Made by a program: the position numbers and the translations under genes | Notes under the pieces: model-generated | The model's database searches: none | What the model was told of the DNA's origin: nothing | The model's input: the letters and a program-made list of their open reading frames with translations, nothing else | Shown here: positions 27,476 through 35,807 of the stretch, piece by piece | How positions within the stretch are numbered: the first letter of the stretch is position 1 | How the letters are laid out: each line of letters opens with the position of its first letter | NCBI RefSeq assembly: GCF_027497255.1 | Contig: NZ_CP114903.1 | Span: 1,302,001 to 1,366,000 of the forward strand | DNA: 64,000 nt | Direction of reading: 5' to 3' | DNA from: Micromonospora sp. WMMD882 | GTDB taxonomy: Bacteria > Actinomycetota > Actinomycetes > Mycobacteriales > Micromonosporaceae

Positions 27476-28233
27476 GGGCACGTGGCCTGCTGGCCGGACT
27501 GGTCACGATCGCGACGCTGGTCGGCTGTGGCGACGGCGCCGGCGGCGCGGAGGGCGGCGAACGGCGGACGCTCACGGTGTTCGCGGCGGCGTCGCTCACC
27601 GACGTGTTCACCACCCTCGCCGAGGAGTTCGAGCAGCAACGGCCGGGCACGACCGTACGGCTGACGTTCGCCGGCAGCTCGGCGCTGGCCGTGCAGCTCA
27701 CCCAGGGCGCGCCGGCCGACGTGTTCGCCTCGGCCGCGCCCGCGCCGATGCGTACGGTCACCGACGCCGGCCTGGGCGACGGCGAGCCGGTCACGTTCGC
27801 CCGTAACCAGCTTGTCGTGGCCGTGCCGAAGGGCAACCCGGCGGGGGTGACCGGCCTGGCCGACCTGGTGAAGCCCGGGGTGAAGGTGGCGCTCTGCGCC
27901 GAGCAGGTGCCCTGTGGGTCGGCCGCCCGGACGGCGCTCGACGCCGCCGGGGTGAGCCTGACCCCGGTCACGTTGGAGCAGGACGTGCGGGCCGCGCTGT
28001 CCAAGCTGACCCTCGGCGAGGTGGACGCCGCCCTGGTCTACCGCACCGACGTCGCGGGCGCGGACGCCGTGCAGGGGGTCGAGTTTCCCGAGTCGGCCGG
28101 CGCGGTCAACGACTACCCGGTCGTCGTCCTGGCCGACGCGCCGTACCGGTCCGGCGGGCGGGAGTTCGTGGCGCATGTCCGCTCCGAGCGGGGGCGGGCG
28201 GCGCTCACCGCCGCCGGTTTCCAGGCGCCCTAG
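27472..28233 (+). CDS. modA: molybdate ABC transporter substrate-binding lipoprotein ModA
   Basis: A 253-residue periplasmic-type binding protein. A lipobox 'LVGC' ends a short signal peptide ('LLAGLVTIATLVGC'), so it is membrane-anchored. The family signature 'LTVFAAASLTDVFTTLA' and 'FAGSSALAVQLTQGAPADVF' carry the Ser residues that hydrogen-bond the oxyanion. 'LGEVDAALVYRTDV' and 'GRAALTAAGFQ' are also typical. The GTG start overlaps the regulator stop; modB follows with no gap. Confidence 0.95.
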   Translation: MRARGLLAGLVTIATLVGCGDGAGGAEGGERRTLTVFAAASLTDVFTTLAEEFEQQRPGTTVRLTFAGSSALAVQLTQGAPADVFASAAPAPMRTVTDAGLGDGEPVTFARNQLVVAVPKGNPAGVTGLADLVKPGVKVALCAEQVPCGSAARTALDAAGVSLTPVTLEQDVRAALSKLTLGEVDAALVYRTDVAGADAVQGVEFPESAGAVNDYPVVVLADAPYRSGGREFVAHVRSERGRAALTAAGFQAP

Positions 28234-29031
28234 GTGCGGGTGACCGGGCAGGGCCGGCAGGTTCCGGTCGCGCTGCTGCTGCCGGCCCTGCTCGGGCTGA
28301 TCTTCCTGGTGCTGCCGCTGGTCGGCCTGCTGGTCCGGACGCCGTGGACGGAGCTGCCGCAGCGGCTCGCCGAGCCGGCGGTGCTCACCGCGCTGCGGCT
28401 GTCCCTGGTGTCGGCGACCCTGGCCACCGTGCTCTGTCTGCTGCTCGGGGTGCCGCTGGCCTGGCTGCTGGCCCGGGTCCGGTTTCCCGGCCGACGGCTG
28501 GCGCGCGCCCTGGTCACCGTGCCGCTGGTGCTGCCGCCGGTGGTCGGCGGGGTGGCGCTGCTGCTGGTCTTCGGTCGACGCGGCCTGATCGGCGGCTGGT
28601 TGGACGCCACGTTCGGGGTCACGCTGCCGTTCACCACCGCCGGGGTGGTGCTGGCCGAGGCGTTCGTGGCGATGCCGTTCCTGGTCATCGCCGTGGAGGG
28701 GGCGCTGCGCGGCGCGGACCGCCGCTACGAGGAGGCCGCCGCCACCCTCGGCGCCGGCCGCTGGACCACCTTCACCCGTGTCACGTTGCCGCTGGTCGCG
28801 CCGGGCGTGGTCGCCGGGGCGGTGCTCTGCTGGGCGCGGGCGCTCGGCGAGTTCGGCGCGACGATCACCTTCGCCGGCAACTTCCCCGGCACCACCCAGA
28901 CCATGCCGCTCGCCGTCTACCTGGCCCTGGAGACCGACCTGGAGGCCGCCATCGTGCTCAGCGTCGTCCTGCTCGCCGTCTCGGTGACGATTCTCGCGGC
29001 GTTACGCGACCGCTGGGTCGGCAACCCGTGA
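28234..29031 (+). CDS. modB: molybdate ABC transporter permease ModB
   Basis: A 265-residue permease with about 6 transmembrane helices. The EAA coupling loop is 'EEAAATLGAGRWTTFTRVTL', and 'LGEFGATITFAGNFPGTTQT' is the ModB/CysT signature. The GTG start comes directly after the modA TAG (28231-28233), and its stop overlaps modC by 4 bp. It forms the channel for ModA-delivered molybdate. Confidence 0.95.
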   Translation: MRVTGQGRQVPVALLLPALLGLIFLVLPLVGLLVRTPWTELPQRLAEPAVLTALRLSLVSATLATVLCLLLGVPLAWLLARVRFPGRRLARALVTVPLVLPPVVGGVALLLVFGRRGLIGGWLDATFGVTLPFTTAGVVLAEAFVAMPFLVIAVEGALRGADRRYEEAAATLGAGRWTTFTRVTLPLVAPGVVAGAVLCWARALGEFGATITFAGNFPGTTQTMPLAVYLALETDLEAAIVLSVVLLAVSVTILAALRDRWVGNP

Positions 29032-30095
29032 CCCCCGCCGGGCTGGACGCGCACCTGGTCGTCGAGCGGGGCGCGTTCCGTCTCGACGTCCGGCTGCGGG
29101 TGGCCGCCGGTGAGGTCGTCGCGCTGCTCGGCCCGAACGGCGCCGGCAAGACCACCGCGCTGCGCGCCCTGGCCGGGCTGGGTCCGCTCACCGCCGGGCA
29201 CGTCACCCTGGACGGACGGGACCTCGACCGGCCCGCCGACCGGGCCTGGGTGCCGCCCGAACGTCGCCGGGTCGGCGTGGTCTTCCAGGACTATCTGCTC
29301 TTTCCGCACCTGAGCGCGGTGGAGAACGTGGCGTTCGGGCCACGCCGGCAGGGCCTCGACCGGCGGGCGGCCCGCGCGTTGGCCCAGGACTGGCTGACCC
29401 GGGTCGGCCTGGCCGAGCACGCCGCCCGCCGGCCCCGGCAGCTCTCCGGCGGGCAGGCCCAGCGGGTCGCGTTGGCCCGCGCGTTGGCGGCGCGTCCGGC
29501 GCTGCTGCTGCTCGACGAGCCGCTGGCCGCGCTGGACGCCCGGACCAGGCTGGACACCCGCGCCGAGCTCCAGCGGCAGCTCGCCGCGCATCCGGGGCCG
29601 GCGCTGCTGGTCACCCACGACCCGCTGGACGCGCTGGTGCTGGCCGACCGGCTGGTCGTCGTCGAGGAGGGCCGGGTGACGCAGGAGGGGGACGCGGCCA
29701 CCGTGACCGCGCGACCCCGCACCGACTACGTGGCCCGGCTGGTGGGGCTCAACCTGCACCGGGGCCGGGCCGGTGGGCAGCAGGTCAGGCTCGGGGCCGG
29801 GCTGACCCTGACCACCGCCGACCGTCTCGACGGGGACGCGTTCGTGGCGTTCCCGCCTTCGGCGGTCGCGCTGTATCCCCGCCGACCCGAGGGCAGCCCG
29901 CGCAACACCTGGCCGGCCACCGTCGCCGGGGTGCAGCGGCACGGCGACAACCTGCGGGTACGCCTCGACGGCCCGCTGCCGGTCTCGGCCGACGTCACCC
30001 CGGCGGCTGCCGCGCGGTTGCGTCTCGCCACCGGCCAACCGGTCTGGGTGGCCGTCAGGGCCGCCGAGACCCGGGCCTACCCGGCGGGCGGCTGA
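29028..30095 (+). CDS. modC: molybdate ABC transporter ATP-binding protein ModC
   Basis: A 355-residue ATPase. Walker A is 'LGPNGAGKTT', Q-loop 'VVFQDYLLFPHL', signature 'LSGGQAQRVALARAL', Walker B 'LLLLDEPLAALD' and H-loop 'LVTHD'. The C-terminal region (about 230-350) is a TOBE-like regulatory domain as in other ModC/PotA proteins. The GTG start overlaps modB by 4 bp. It ends 4 bp from the convergent malonyl-CoA synthetase gene with no room for a conventional terminator. Confidence 0.94.
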   Translation: MTPAGLDAHLVVERGAFRLDVRLRVAAGEVVALLGPNGAGKTTALRALAGLGPLTAGHVTLDGRDLDRPADRAWVPPERRRVGVVFQDYLLFPHLSAVENVAFGPRRQGLDRRAARALAQDWLTRVGLAEHAARRPRQLSGGQAQRVALARALAARPALLLLDEPLAALDARTRLDTRAELQRQLAAHPGPALLVTHDPLDALVLADRLVVVEEGRVTQEGDAATVTARPRTDYVARLVGLNLHRGRAGGQQVRLGAGLTLTTADRLDGDAFVAFPPSAVALYPRRPEGSPRNTWPATVAGVQRHGDNLRVRLDGPLPVSADVTPAAAARLRLATGQPVWVAVRAAETRAYPAGG

Positions 30096-30099
30096 GGCC

Positions 30100-31500
30100 C
30101 TAGTGGCCGAGCTGCGACTTCTGCACCTTGCCGAGGGCGGTGCGGGGCAGCCGGTCGACCAGGTGCACCTGCCGGGGGCGCTTGTGCACGGCCAGCTCCC
30201 GGGCGACGAAGTCGACAAGCTCCGGGCCGCTCACCCCGTCGGCCACCACGTACGCGGTCACCTGCTGGCCGAGGTCGGGGTGCGGGGTGCCCACCACGGC
30301 GGCCTCGGCCACCGCGGGGTGGGCGAGCAGCGCGTCCTCCACCTCACCGGCCCCGATCCGGTAACCGCCGCTCTTGATCAGATCGGTGGCGGCCCGGCCG
30401 ACGATCCGGTGCCAGCCGTCCGGGTCGACGGCGGCGACGTCGCCGGTGCGGAACCAGCCGTCCGCCGTGCGGCTCGCCGCGTCGGCGTCCGGCCGGTTCA
30501 GGTAGCCGTGGAACAGGCCGGGTCCGCGTACCAGGAGCTCACCGAGGGACGTGCCGTCGTGCGGCACGTCCGCGCCGGTCTCGTCGACCAGGCGGGTCCG
30601 TACGTCGCGCAGCGGCTGCCCCACGGTGCCGGGTCGGCGGGGGCCGTCGGCGCGGGTGCTGACGGTGATCAGGGTTTCCGTCATGCCGTAGCGTTCGACG
30701 ACCCGGTGTGCGGTCAGCGCGCGCAACTGGTCGAAGACGGCCGTCGGCAGGCCGGCGCTGCCCGAGACGAGCAGCCGGGCCCCGCGCAGCGCGCGGGCGG
30801 CGGCCGGGTCGGCGCAGACCCGCTGCCAGACCGTCGGGACACCGAAGTAGAGGGAGCCGCCCGCGCCCGCGTACCGGGCCGGGTCGGGTCGGCCGACGTG
30901 GTGCAGCCGGCCGCCGAGCCGCAGCGGACCGAGCACGCCGAGCACCAGACCGTGCACGTGGAACAGCGGCAGCCCGTGGACCAGCAGGTCGTCCGGGGTC
31001 CACGCCCAGGCCGCGGCGAGCGCGTCCAGGCAGGCCGCGACCGCGCCGCGTCCGATGACCGCGCCCTTCGGCGCGCCGGTGGTGCCGCTGGTGTAGAGGA
31101 CCAGCGCCGGCCGGTCGTCGTCCGGTTCCGGGTACGCGGTGTCGGAGCGGGCGGTGAGGTCGACCGGGACGACCGGCGGGCCGCCCGGGTCGGCCGCCGT
31201 GCCGGTGGGCGCGAGAACGGCGGGGACGGCCGAGTCGCGGAGGATGTGGGCCCGCTCCCGGGGGCCGGAGTCGGGTGGCACGGGCACCACGGCGACCCCG
31301 GCGAGCAGCCCGCCCACCACGGCGACCACGGTTTCCAGGCTGGCGGTCGCGGTCACCGCGACCCGTTCCATGCCGGCCACCCGGTCGGCGACGGCGGTGG
31401 CGCAGCGCAGCAGCGACTCGCCGGACGTCGTCTGCCCACCGATGCGGACCGACGCCGGATGCGGCTGCGGGGATCGGGTCAGGCCGGACAGCAACGACAT
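30100..31500 (-). CDS. matB: malonyl-CoA synthetase (MatB-like acyl-CoA ligase)
   Basis: A 466-residue ANL-superfamily enzyme that would make malonyl-CoA (or methylmalonyl-CoA) from the free acid, ATP and CoA. The P-loop is 'LVLYTSGTTGAPKGAVI'. 'LVHGLPLFHVHGLVLGVLGP', 'RLLVSGSAGLPTAVF', 'VVERYGMTETLI', 'DLIKSGGYRIGAGEVEDALL' and the catalytic Lys near 'RTALGKVQKS' closely track Streptomyces MatB as I recall it. The start is at 31500. Malonyl-CoA supply would serve fatty acid or polyketide synthesis; no polyketide genes are adjacent. Confidence 0.85.
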   Translation of the reverse strand: MSLLSGLTRSPQPHPASVRIGGQTTSGESLLRCATAVADRVAGMERVAVTATASLETVVAVVGGLLAGVAVVPVPPDSGPRERAHILRDSAVPAVLAPTGTAADPGGPPVVPVDLTARSDTAYPEPDDDRPALVLYTSGTTGAPKGAVIGRGAVAACLDALAAAWAWTPDDLLVHGLPLFHVHGLVLGVLGPLRLGGRLHHVGRPDPARYAGAGGSLYFGVPTVWQRVCADPAAARALRGARLLVSGSAGLPTAVFDQLRALTAHRVVERYGMTETLITVSTRADGPRRPGTVGQPLRDVRTRLVDETGADVPHDGTSLGELLVRGPGLFHGYLNRPDADAASRTADGWFRTGDVAAVDPDGWHRIVGRAATDLIKSGGYRIGAGEVEDALLAHPAVAEAAVVGTPHPDLGQQVTAYVVADGVSGPELVDFVARELAVHKRPRQVHLVDRLPRTALGKVQKSQLGH

Positions 31501-31602
31501 GGTGTGACCTCCCGGTCCCGTGACGGTCTCCGGGTGAACGTGTCACAGCGGAGCGGTCCGCGCCACCCCGGGTTCGTGCGCTCCTCGTCTCGTACGACGC
31601 AT

Positions 31603-31650
31603 CGTCAACTTCCGGTTGACGATGGGCTTGCGTCAACCTAAGGTTGACGT
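31603..31650 (+). promoter_or_regulatory. promoter embedded in two palindromic operators; probable leaderless start
   Basis: Two 19-bp palindromes, CGTCAACTTCCGGTTGACG (31603-31621) and CGTCAACCTAAGGTTGACG (31631-31649), are centred 28 bp apart. A -35 TTGACG (31616-31621) and a -10 TAAGGT (31639-31644), exactly 17 bp apart, lie inside them. Transcription would start about at the ATG at 31651, so the mRNA is probably leaderless and repressor binding would occlude polymerase. Confidence 0.75.
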
Positions 31651-32382
31651 ATGACCGATCCCATCCAGATGACCAACGTCCGCCTCGACGAGCTGATCGG
31701 GGCGATCAAGAAGGTCCACACCGACGCCCTCGACCAGCTCAGCAGCGCCGTCGTCGCGGCCGACCACCTCGGCGACCTGGCCGACCACCTGATCGGCCAC
31801 TTCGTCGACCAGGCCCGCCGCTCCGGCGCCTCGTGGACCGAGATCGGCCGCAGCATGGGCGTCAGCAAGCAGGCCGCGCAGAAGCGTTTCGTCGCCAAGG
31901 GTGGGGAGGCGACGATGGACCCCGCCGAGGGGTTCAACCGCTTCACCCCGCGCGCCCGCAACGTCGTGGCGGCCGCTCAGGAGGAGGCCCGTGCCGCGGG
32001 CAACCCGCAGATCGGCCCCGAGCACATGGTGCTCGGCCTGCTCGCCGAGCCGGACGCGCTGGCCGCCCGGGCGATCGTCGCCCAGGGCGTGTCGGCGGAC
32101 GCCGTCCGGCAGGCGGTGACGGCGGTGCTGCCGCCGGCGGCGGCGGAGGTGCCCGGCCTCATCCCGTACAACGCCCAGGCGAAGAAGGCGATGGAGCTGA
32201 CCTTCCGGGAGGCCCTGCGGCTGGGGCACAACTACGTCGGCACCGAGCACCTGCTGCTCGCCCTGCTCGAACAGGAGGCCGGCGACGGCGTGCTCAGTGG
32301 TCTCGGCATCGACAAGGGCGCCGTCGAAGCGAACGTCCTGGAGACCATCTCCACGATCAAGGTCACCGGTCCGACCAACTGA
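31651..32382 (+). CDS. helix-turn-helix protein with two Clp N-terminal repeats
   Basis: A 243-residue protein. Residues about 8-85 form a helix-turn-helix domain ('SWTEIGRSMGVSKQAAQKRF'). Residues about 93-235 carry the double Clp-N repeat of ClpA/ClpC ('FTPRARNVVAAAQEEARAAG', 'IGPEHMVLGLL', then 'NYVGTEHLLLALLEQEAGDG'), without any AAA+ ATPase. It could act as a DNA-binding adaptor that docks proteins like the Clp N-domain does. The paired palindromes right at its start suggest autoregulation. Confidence 0.9.
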   Translation: MTDPIQMTNVRLDELIGAIKKVHTDALDQLSSAVVAADHLGDLADHLIGHFVDQARRSGASWTEIGRSMGVSKQAAQKRFVAKGGEATMDPAEGFNRFTPRARNVVAAAQEEARAAGNPQIGPEHMVLGLLAEPDALAARAIVAQGVSADAVRQAVTAVLPPAAAEVPGLIPYNAQAKKAMELTFREALRLGHNYVGTEHLLLALLEQEAGDGVLSGLGIDKGAVEANVLETISTIKVTGPTN

Positions 32383-32398
32383 CCAGTGTGGACGGCGG

Positions 32399-32420
32399 GC
32401 TCCGGAGGTCGGCCCGGAGC
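32399..32420 (+). terminator. short hairpin after the Clp-N gene
   Basis: GCTCCGG pairs with CCGGAGC around an 8-base loop, 16 bases after the stop codon. No T-run. Confidence 0.4.
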
Positions 32421-32546
32421 ACGCCCCAGGCTCGACCGTGTCCGCGCGCTCGGTCGGCTTTCCGTCACTGTCCATCCTCGCCGTGTGCGACAGATCAACC
32501 ACGCAGTTAGGATGTGCGGACGCTCCCGCCGGAAGGGTCGTCCCTG

Positions 32547-34037
32547 TTGCGCCGTTCCACGATCAGCCTCACGTCGCCCCCGACGCCGGGGCGCCCGGCG
32601 CTGCCCGGATGGGCCGGGCCGATCCGGCTCGCCCGTGCGCTCGGGTTCGTCGTGACGGCGGTCGGGGCCGCCGTGCTGGGCGTGGCGCTGCTCGACGGCC
32701 CGGCGCACGCGGACACCGGGGAGCGTGCCCCGGTGGCTGGGCTGGTCGCCGACGTGGGGGACCGGTTGGGCGTCGGCGACCGACGCGCCGACCCGCGTCC
32801 CGCGCCGCCCAGGGTCGCGCCCTCGGCCGGTCGACCTGTCGTGCCGCCGGCCGGCGGGGCGGGCGCTCCGCCGTCGACCGTCGACCGGGCCGAAACCCCC
32901 GCGCGGGCCGCGCCGGCCCGGACCCGGCAGCCGTCCCGAGTCGTCCCGCCGCGCTCCGACGGCGTCGTGCCACGGGTGGTGGCCGGGCTCGACCGGGTGC
33001 GCGTGCCCCGCGACCCGCGGCCTCCCGCCGACCCGCGGCCTCCCGCCGACCCGCGGCCTCCCGCCGGGCCGGCGGCTCCGGCGCAGCCGCCGGCCCCCGT
33101 GTCGCCGCCTCCGACCGTCGAGCCGCCCACCGCTGTCGAGCCGACGGTCCCGGTCGAGCCGATAGTCCCGGTCGAGCCGTCGCCGGGCAGACCGTCCGGG
33201 GCGCCCGACCGACCGTCCGCCGGGCCCGGCACGCCGTCCGGGTCGACCGGCGACGCCCCGTCCCGCCCGCTGCCGACCGTTCCGGGGCGCCTGCCGCGCC
33301 TGCCCGACCTGCGGCCGGACGGCCGACCGGTGGCGCTGCCGCCACCGTCGCCGATCCGACCGGGCGCGGGTGACGACCCCGGCCGGGCCCTCCTGCCGGA
33401 TGCGCTGCCGCTGCCGCCCCGGCTCGTCGACAAGGTCGTGGACGCCGTGCTGCGACCGGTGGTCGGGCTGCTGCCCGACGTCGTCGACGCCGTCTTGCGG
33501 CCGGTGGTCGGGCTGCTGCCGGACCTCGCGGGTGACGTGCTGCCGCCGGTGGTCGGATTGCCCGGAAACCTGTTCCCACCGGCCCCGCCCGCAGCGCCGG
33601 CGGTGCCGATGCCCGCCCCCGCCCCGGTCCCGATGCCGTGGTGGCCGGGGATGCCGCCGGTAGACCCAACTGTTCCCGCTGGTCACACCGACCCCAGGTC
33701 GTCGCCTACGGGCCTCCCGGCGGGCCCCGCCGGGCCCCGGTCGACGGGGTTGTCCGACAGGTGGACGTCGAGCGCCGGGCCGCTCTGCCCGGCCACGCCG
33801 TCGAGCAGGTCGGCGGTCCGGCCCGGCGTCGAGTCGGACGCCGAGCCGACCGGTGGCCGGTACCGCCCGACCGGTCCGGCCGAGGATCACGCCAACGCCG
33901 ACAACGGCGGGCGGCGCGGTCCGGCCATGCTGCCCGAGTCGAGCTGGTCGTCACCCCACGGTCGGGACGCCGCCACGGCGGTGTCGCCCACGCCCGCCCG
34001 GGGACGTTCTCCCGCGGTCGCCGCCCGCCCCGGCTGA
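32547..34037 (+). CDS. proline-rich secreted or surface protein
   Basis: A 496-residue protein from a TTG at 32547, which has GGAAGGG 9 bases upstream; a GTG at 32514 is an alternative. A basic region and hydrophobic helix ('ALGFVVTAVGAAVLGVALL') end in 'AHA', a likely signal-peptidase site. The rest is Pro/Arg/Ala-rich and disordered, with three 18-bp repeats (33012-33065, encoding PPADPR) and two copies of 'VVDAVLRPVVGLLPD'. Similar low-complexity exported proteins occur widely in mycelial actinobacteria with no known function. It lies upstream of the RamR-like genes. Confidence 0.7.
   Translation: MRRSTISLTSPPTPGRPALPGWAGPIRLARALGFVVTAVGAAVLGVALLDGPAHADTGERAPVAGLVADVGDRLGVGDRRADPRPAPPRVAPSAGRPVVPPAGGAGAPPSTVDRAETPARAAPARTRQPSRVVPPRSDGVVPRVVAGLDRVRVPRDPRPPADPRPPADPRPPAGPAAPAQPPAPVSPPPTVEPPTAVEPTVPVEPIVPVEPSPGRPSGAPDRPSAGPGTPSGSTGDAPSRPLPTVPGRLPRLPDLRPDGRPVALPPPSPIRPGAGDDPGRALLPDALPLPPRLVDKVVDAVLRPVVGLLPDVVDAVLRPVVGLLPDLAGDVLPPVVGLPGNLFPPAPPAAPAVPMPAPAPVPMPWWPGMPPVDPTVPAGHTDPRSSPTGLPAGPAGPRSTGLSDRWTSSAGPLCPATPSSRSAVRPGVESDAEPTGGRYRPTGPAEDHANADNGGRRGPAMLPESSWSSPHGRDAATAVSPTPARGRSPAVAARPG
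33012..33065. repeat. three perfect 18-bp tandem repeats inside a coding region
   Basis: GACCCGCGGCCTCCCGCC occurs three times in a row and encodes a PPADPR spacer repeat of the proline-rich protein. Being a multiple of three, copy changes would preserve the frame. Confidence 0.85.
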
Positions 34038-34161
34038 GCAGGCCCCCCCGTCACCTGCCCGGCTCGTCACGCAGCCGGGCCCCGGACGGGACACGTGGAC
34101 CGAAACAGTCCACTGTGGACGACACCGGTCCGAGGGCCTTAACCCCTTCCGCGCCGCGATC

Positions 34162-34198
34162 GGGCCCGGCCGCTCCTTCGGGAGCCGGCCCGGGGCCC
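34162..34198 (+). promoter_or_regulatory. stable TTCG-loop hairpin in the leader of the first LuxR regulator
   Basis: CTCC-TTCG-GGAG forms the top, extended by GGGCCCGGCC/GGCC-CGGGGCCC with two bulges. It lies 22 bases upstream of the ribosome site. It may end the proline-rich transcript or be a 5'-leader structure. Upstream, GTGGAC/GTCCAC/GTGGAC (34095-34119) offers alternative pairings. Confidence 0.45.
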
Positions 34199-34231
34199 TC
34201 GCCGCGCGTACCCGAGATCGGAGAGTACGTG

Positions 34232-34837
34232 GTGATCCGCGTTGTGGTGGTCGAGGAGATGGGACTGCTGCGCGGCGCGCTCTGCGCCGTGCTGGCGAAC
34301 GAGGAGGACATGGAGGTGGTCGCGGACGTCTCGGACGTCCGCGACCTGCCGGCGGTGGCCCGCCGCGCGCGGCCGGACGTCGTGCTGTTGGACCTGGCGA
34401 CGGGCTCACCGGGCGGGATCGCGGTGATCGAGGAGCTCGGGGCGCACTCGTCCGGGACCGCCGTGCTGGCGATGAGCTACCGGTGGACACCGTCGGTGCT
34501 GGAGGCGGCGCTGACGGCCGGGGCACGGGGCTTCATCGGCAAGGACGGCCCCCTGGAGGAGATGGTGCGGATGGTCCGTTCACTGGCGGCCGGCGAGCGG
34601 GTGATCGACCCGGTCGCGGCGGTGGCGGTGCTGAGCCCACCGACCTGTCCGCTGACTCCCCGGGAGCTCGAAGTGTTACGGACGGCGGCCGAGGGGTTGC
34701 CGCTCAAGGACATCGCCCGGCGGCTCTACCTGGCCCACGGAACGGTGCGTAACCACCTCTCGTCGATCCTGCGCAAGACCGGCGCCCGCAACCGGGTGGA
34801 GGCCATCCGGCACGCCCAGCGGGACGGCTGGCTCTGA
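34232..34837 (+). CDS. RamR-like LuxR-family response regulator
   Basis: A 201-residue orphan response regulator with no adjacent histidine kinase. The receiver (1-115) has an acidic pair ('VVVVEEMGLL'), a phospho-Asp in 'VVLLDLATGS' and the conserved Lys in 'GFIGKDGP'. The C-terminal LuxR helix-turn-helix (about 138-200) reads 'LTPRELEVLRTAAEGLPL', 'DIARRLYLAHGTVRNHLSSI'. Length and architecture match RamR/AmfR, activators of SapB-type operons, and such an operon lies convergently downstream. The GTG at 34232 is chosen from the GGAGAG site and by comparison with its paralogue at 35179. Confidence 0.85.
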   Translation: MIRVVVVEEMGLLRGALCAVLANEEDMEVVADVSDVRDLPAVARRARPDVVLLDLATGSPGGIAVIEELGAHSSGTAVLAMSYRWTPSVLEAALTAGARGFIGKDGPLEEMVRMVRSLAAGERVIDPVAAVAVLSPPTCPLTPRELEVLRTAAEGLPLKDIARRLYLAHGTVRNHLSSILRKTGARNRVEAIRHAQRDGWL

Positions 34838-35178
34838 CCGGTGCGGTGCCCGTCGGAGGCGGCCGGTGGCTGCCCCCGGGGTCGGGGCGTGCCGTCGGGT
34901 GGGCGTTTCACTCCTAACCGACCCGGTACGCCGCAGGGGCGGTTTACCGTCCTTGATGTCCGATGGGTCGCGCCCTCAATCATCTGAATGGACGACAGTA
35001 CCAACCGATCATCTGATTCTGTATTGTCCGATCGGGAGGGGTTGTCGATCTAGTTGGAGGGTAATCGACCTGGTGTCCGCTGTGGATGGTCACTTTGCCG
35101 TGCCGGTCGGACGTTACATCAGCGTGATTGTTTGTTAATCCTGCTCTTTCCGGTTGACGTCAATTCGGGAGGAAATAC
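34838..35178. other. low-GC promoter region between two RamR-like genes
   Basis: A 341-bp region without a convincing gene and clearly richer in A/T than its surroundings. ATCATCTGA occurs at 34979-34987 and 35008-35016 (29 bp apart), and CCGATC/CGATCGG half-sites flank the second copy. It should hold the promoter of the second regulator, whose ribosome site GGGAGGAAA is at 35167-35175. Confidence 0.5.
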
Positions 35179-35763
35179 GTGATCCGCACCCTGCTCGCTC
35201 TCGACGGCACGCTGATCCGCGGCGCACTGGCCCTGGTGCTCGCCGCCGAGGAGGACATCAGCGTGGTCGCCGAGGTGGATCGCGGCGAGGAGGTCCAGCC
35301 GGCGCTCTGGGCGAAACTGCCCGACGTGGCGGTGGTCGACCTCGACCTGATCACCGGGGACGGGCCCGGCGCCGCCGGTCCGTGCCCGATGCTGGTGCTC
35401 GCCGACCGACGTCGGGTACGTGGACTGCACCAGATCCTCGCCGGCCGCCGGACGGTCGGCATCCTCGCCAACGACGTCTCCCCGCACCGGGTGGTGGACG
35501 GTGTCCGCCGGATGGCCCGGGGCGAACCGGTGGTCGACGCGGAGCTGGTGCTCGCGGCGTTGAACGCGACCAGCCCGTTGACCGGCCGGGAGACCGAGAT
35601 CCTGGAACTGACCGCCGCCGGGGCGACGGTCGCGGAGGTGGCCGGCTCGCTCGGGCTCTCCCCGGGCACGGTCCGCAACCACCTCGGTCGGATCACCCGC
35701 AAGACCGGCGCCCGCACCCGGGTCGAAGCCGTCCGGGTCGCCCGCGACGCCGGCTGGATCTGA
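35179..35763 (+). CDS. RamR-like LuxR regulator with degenerate receiver
   Basis: A 194-residue paralogue of the 34232 product ('MIRTLLALDGTLIRGALALV' beside its sister's start). The receiver keeps an Asp in 'VVDLDLITGD' but lacks the full acidic pocket and has Asn where the conserved Lys should be ('GILANDVSP'), so normal phosphorylation is unlikely. The LuxR helix-turn-helix is intact ('LTGRETEILELTAAGATVA', 'SLGLSPGTVRNHLGRI'). The GTG at 35179 has a strong GGGAGGAAA site. Inference: a phosphorylation-independent or heterodimerising regulator of the lanthipeptide operon. Confidence 0.85.
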   Translation: MIRTLLALDGTLIRGALALVLAAEEDISVVAEVDRGEEVQPALWAKLPDVAVVDLDLITGDGPGAAGPCPMLVLADRRRVRGLHQILAGRRTVGILANDVSPHRVVDGVRRMARGEPVVDAELVLAALNATSPLTGRETEILELTAAGATVAEVAGSLGLSPGTVRNHLGRITRKTGARTRVEAVRVARDAGWI

Positions 35764-35768
35764 ACCGC

Positions 35769-35802
35769 TCGGGGGCGGGACGGCACCTCGCCCCGCCCCC
35801 GA
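35769..35802. terminator. bidirectional hairpin terminator
   Basis: TCGGGGGCGGG (35769-35779) pairs perfectly with CCCGCCCCCGA (35792-35802), between the convergent regulator and ABC-transporter genes. Confidence 0.75.
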
Positions 35803-35807
35803 AGAAC

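Noticed and set aside
27059..30095. Molybdenum cofactor riboswitch upstream of the mod operon
   Set aside because: The 188-bp leader is a purine-rich quadruplex/hairpin region without the conserved helices of that riboswitch, and the operon starts with a TOBE regulator that can do the sensing.
33012..33065. Possible CRISPR-like array
   Set aside because: The 18-bp units are directly adjacent with no spacers and encode an in-frame Pro-rich repeat.
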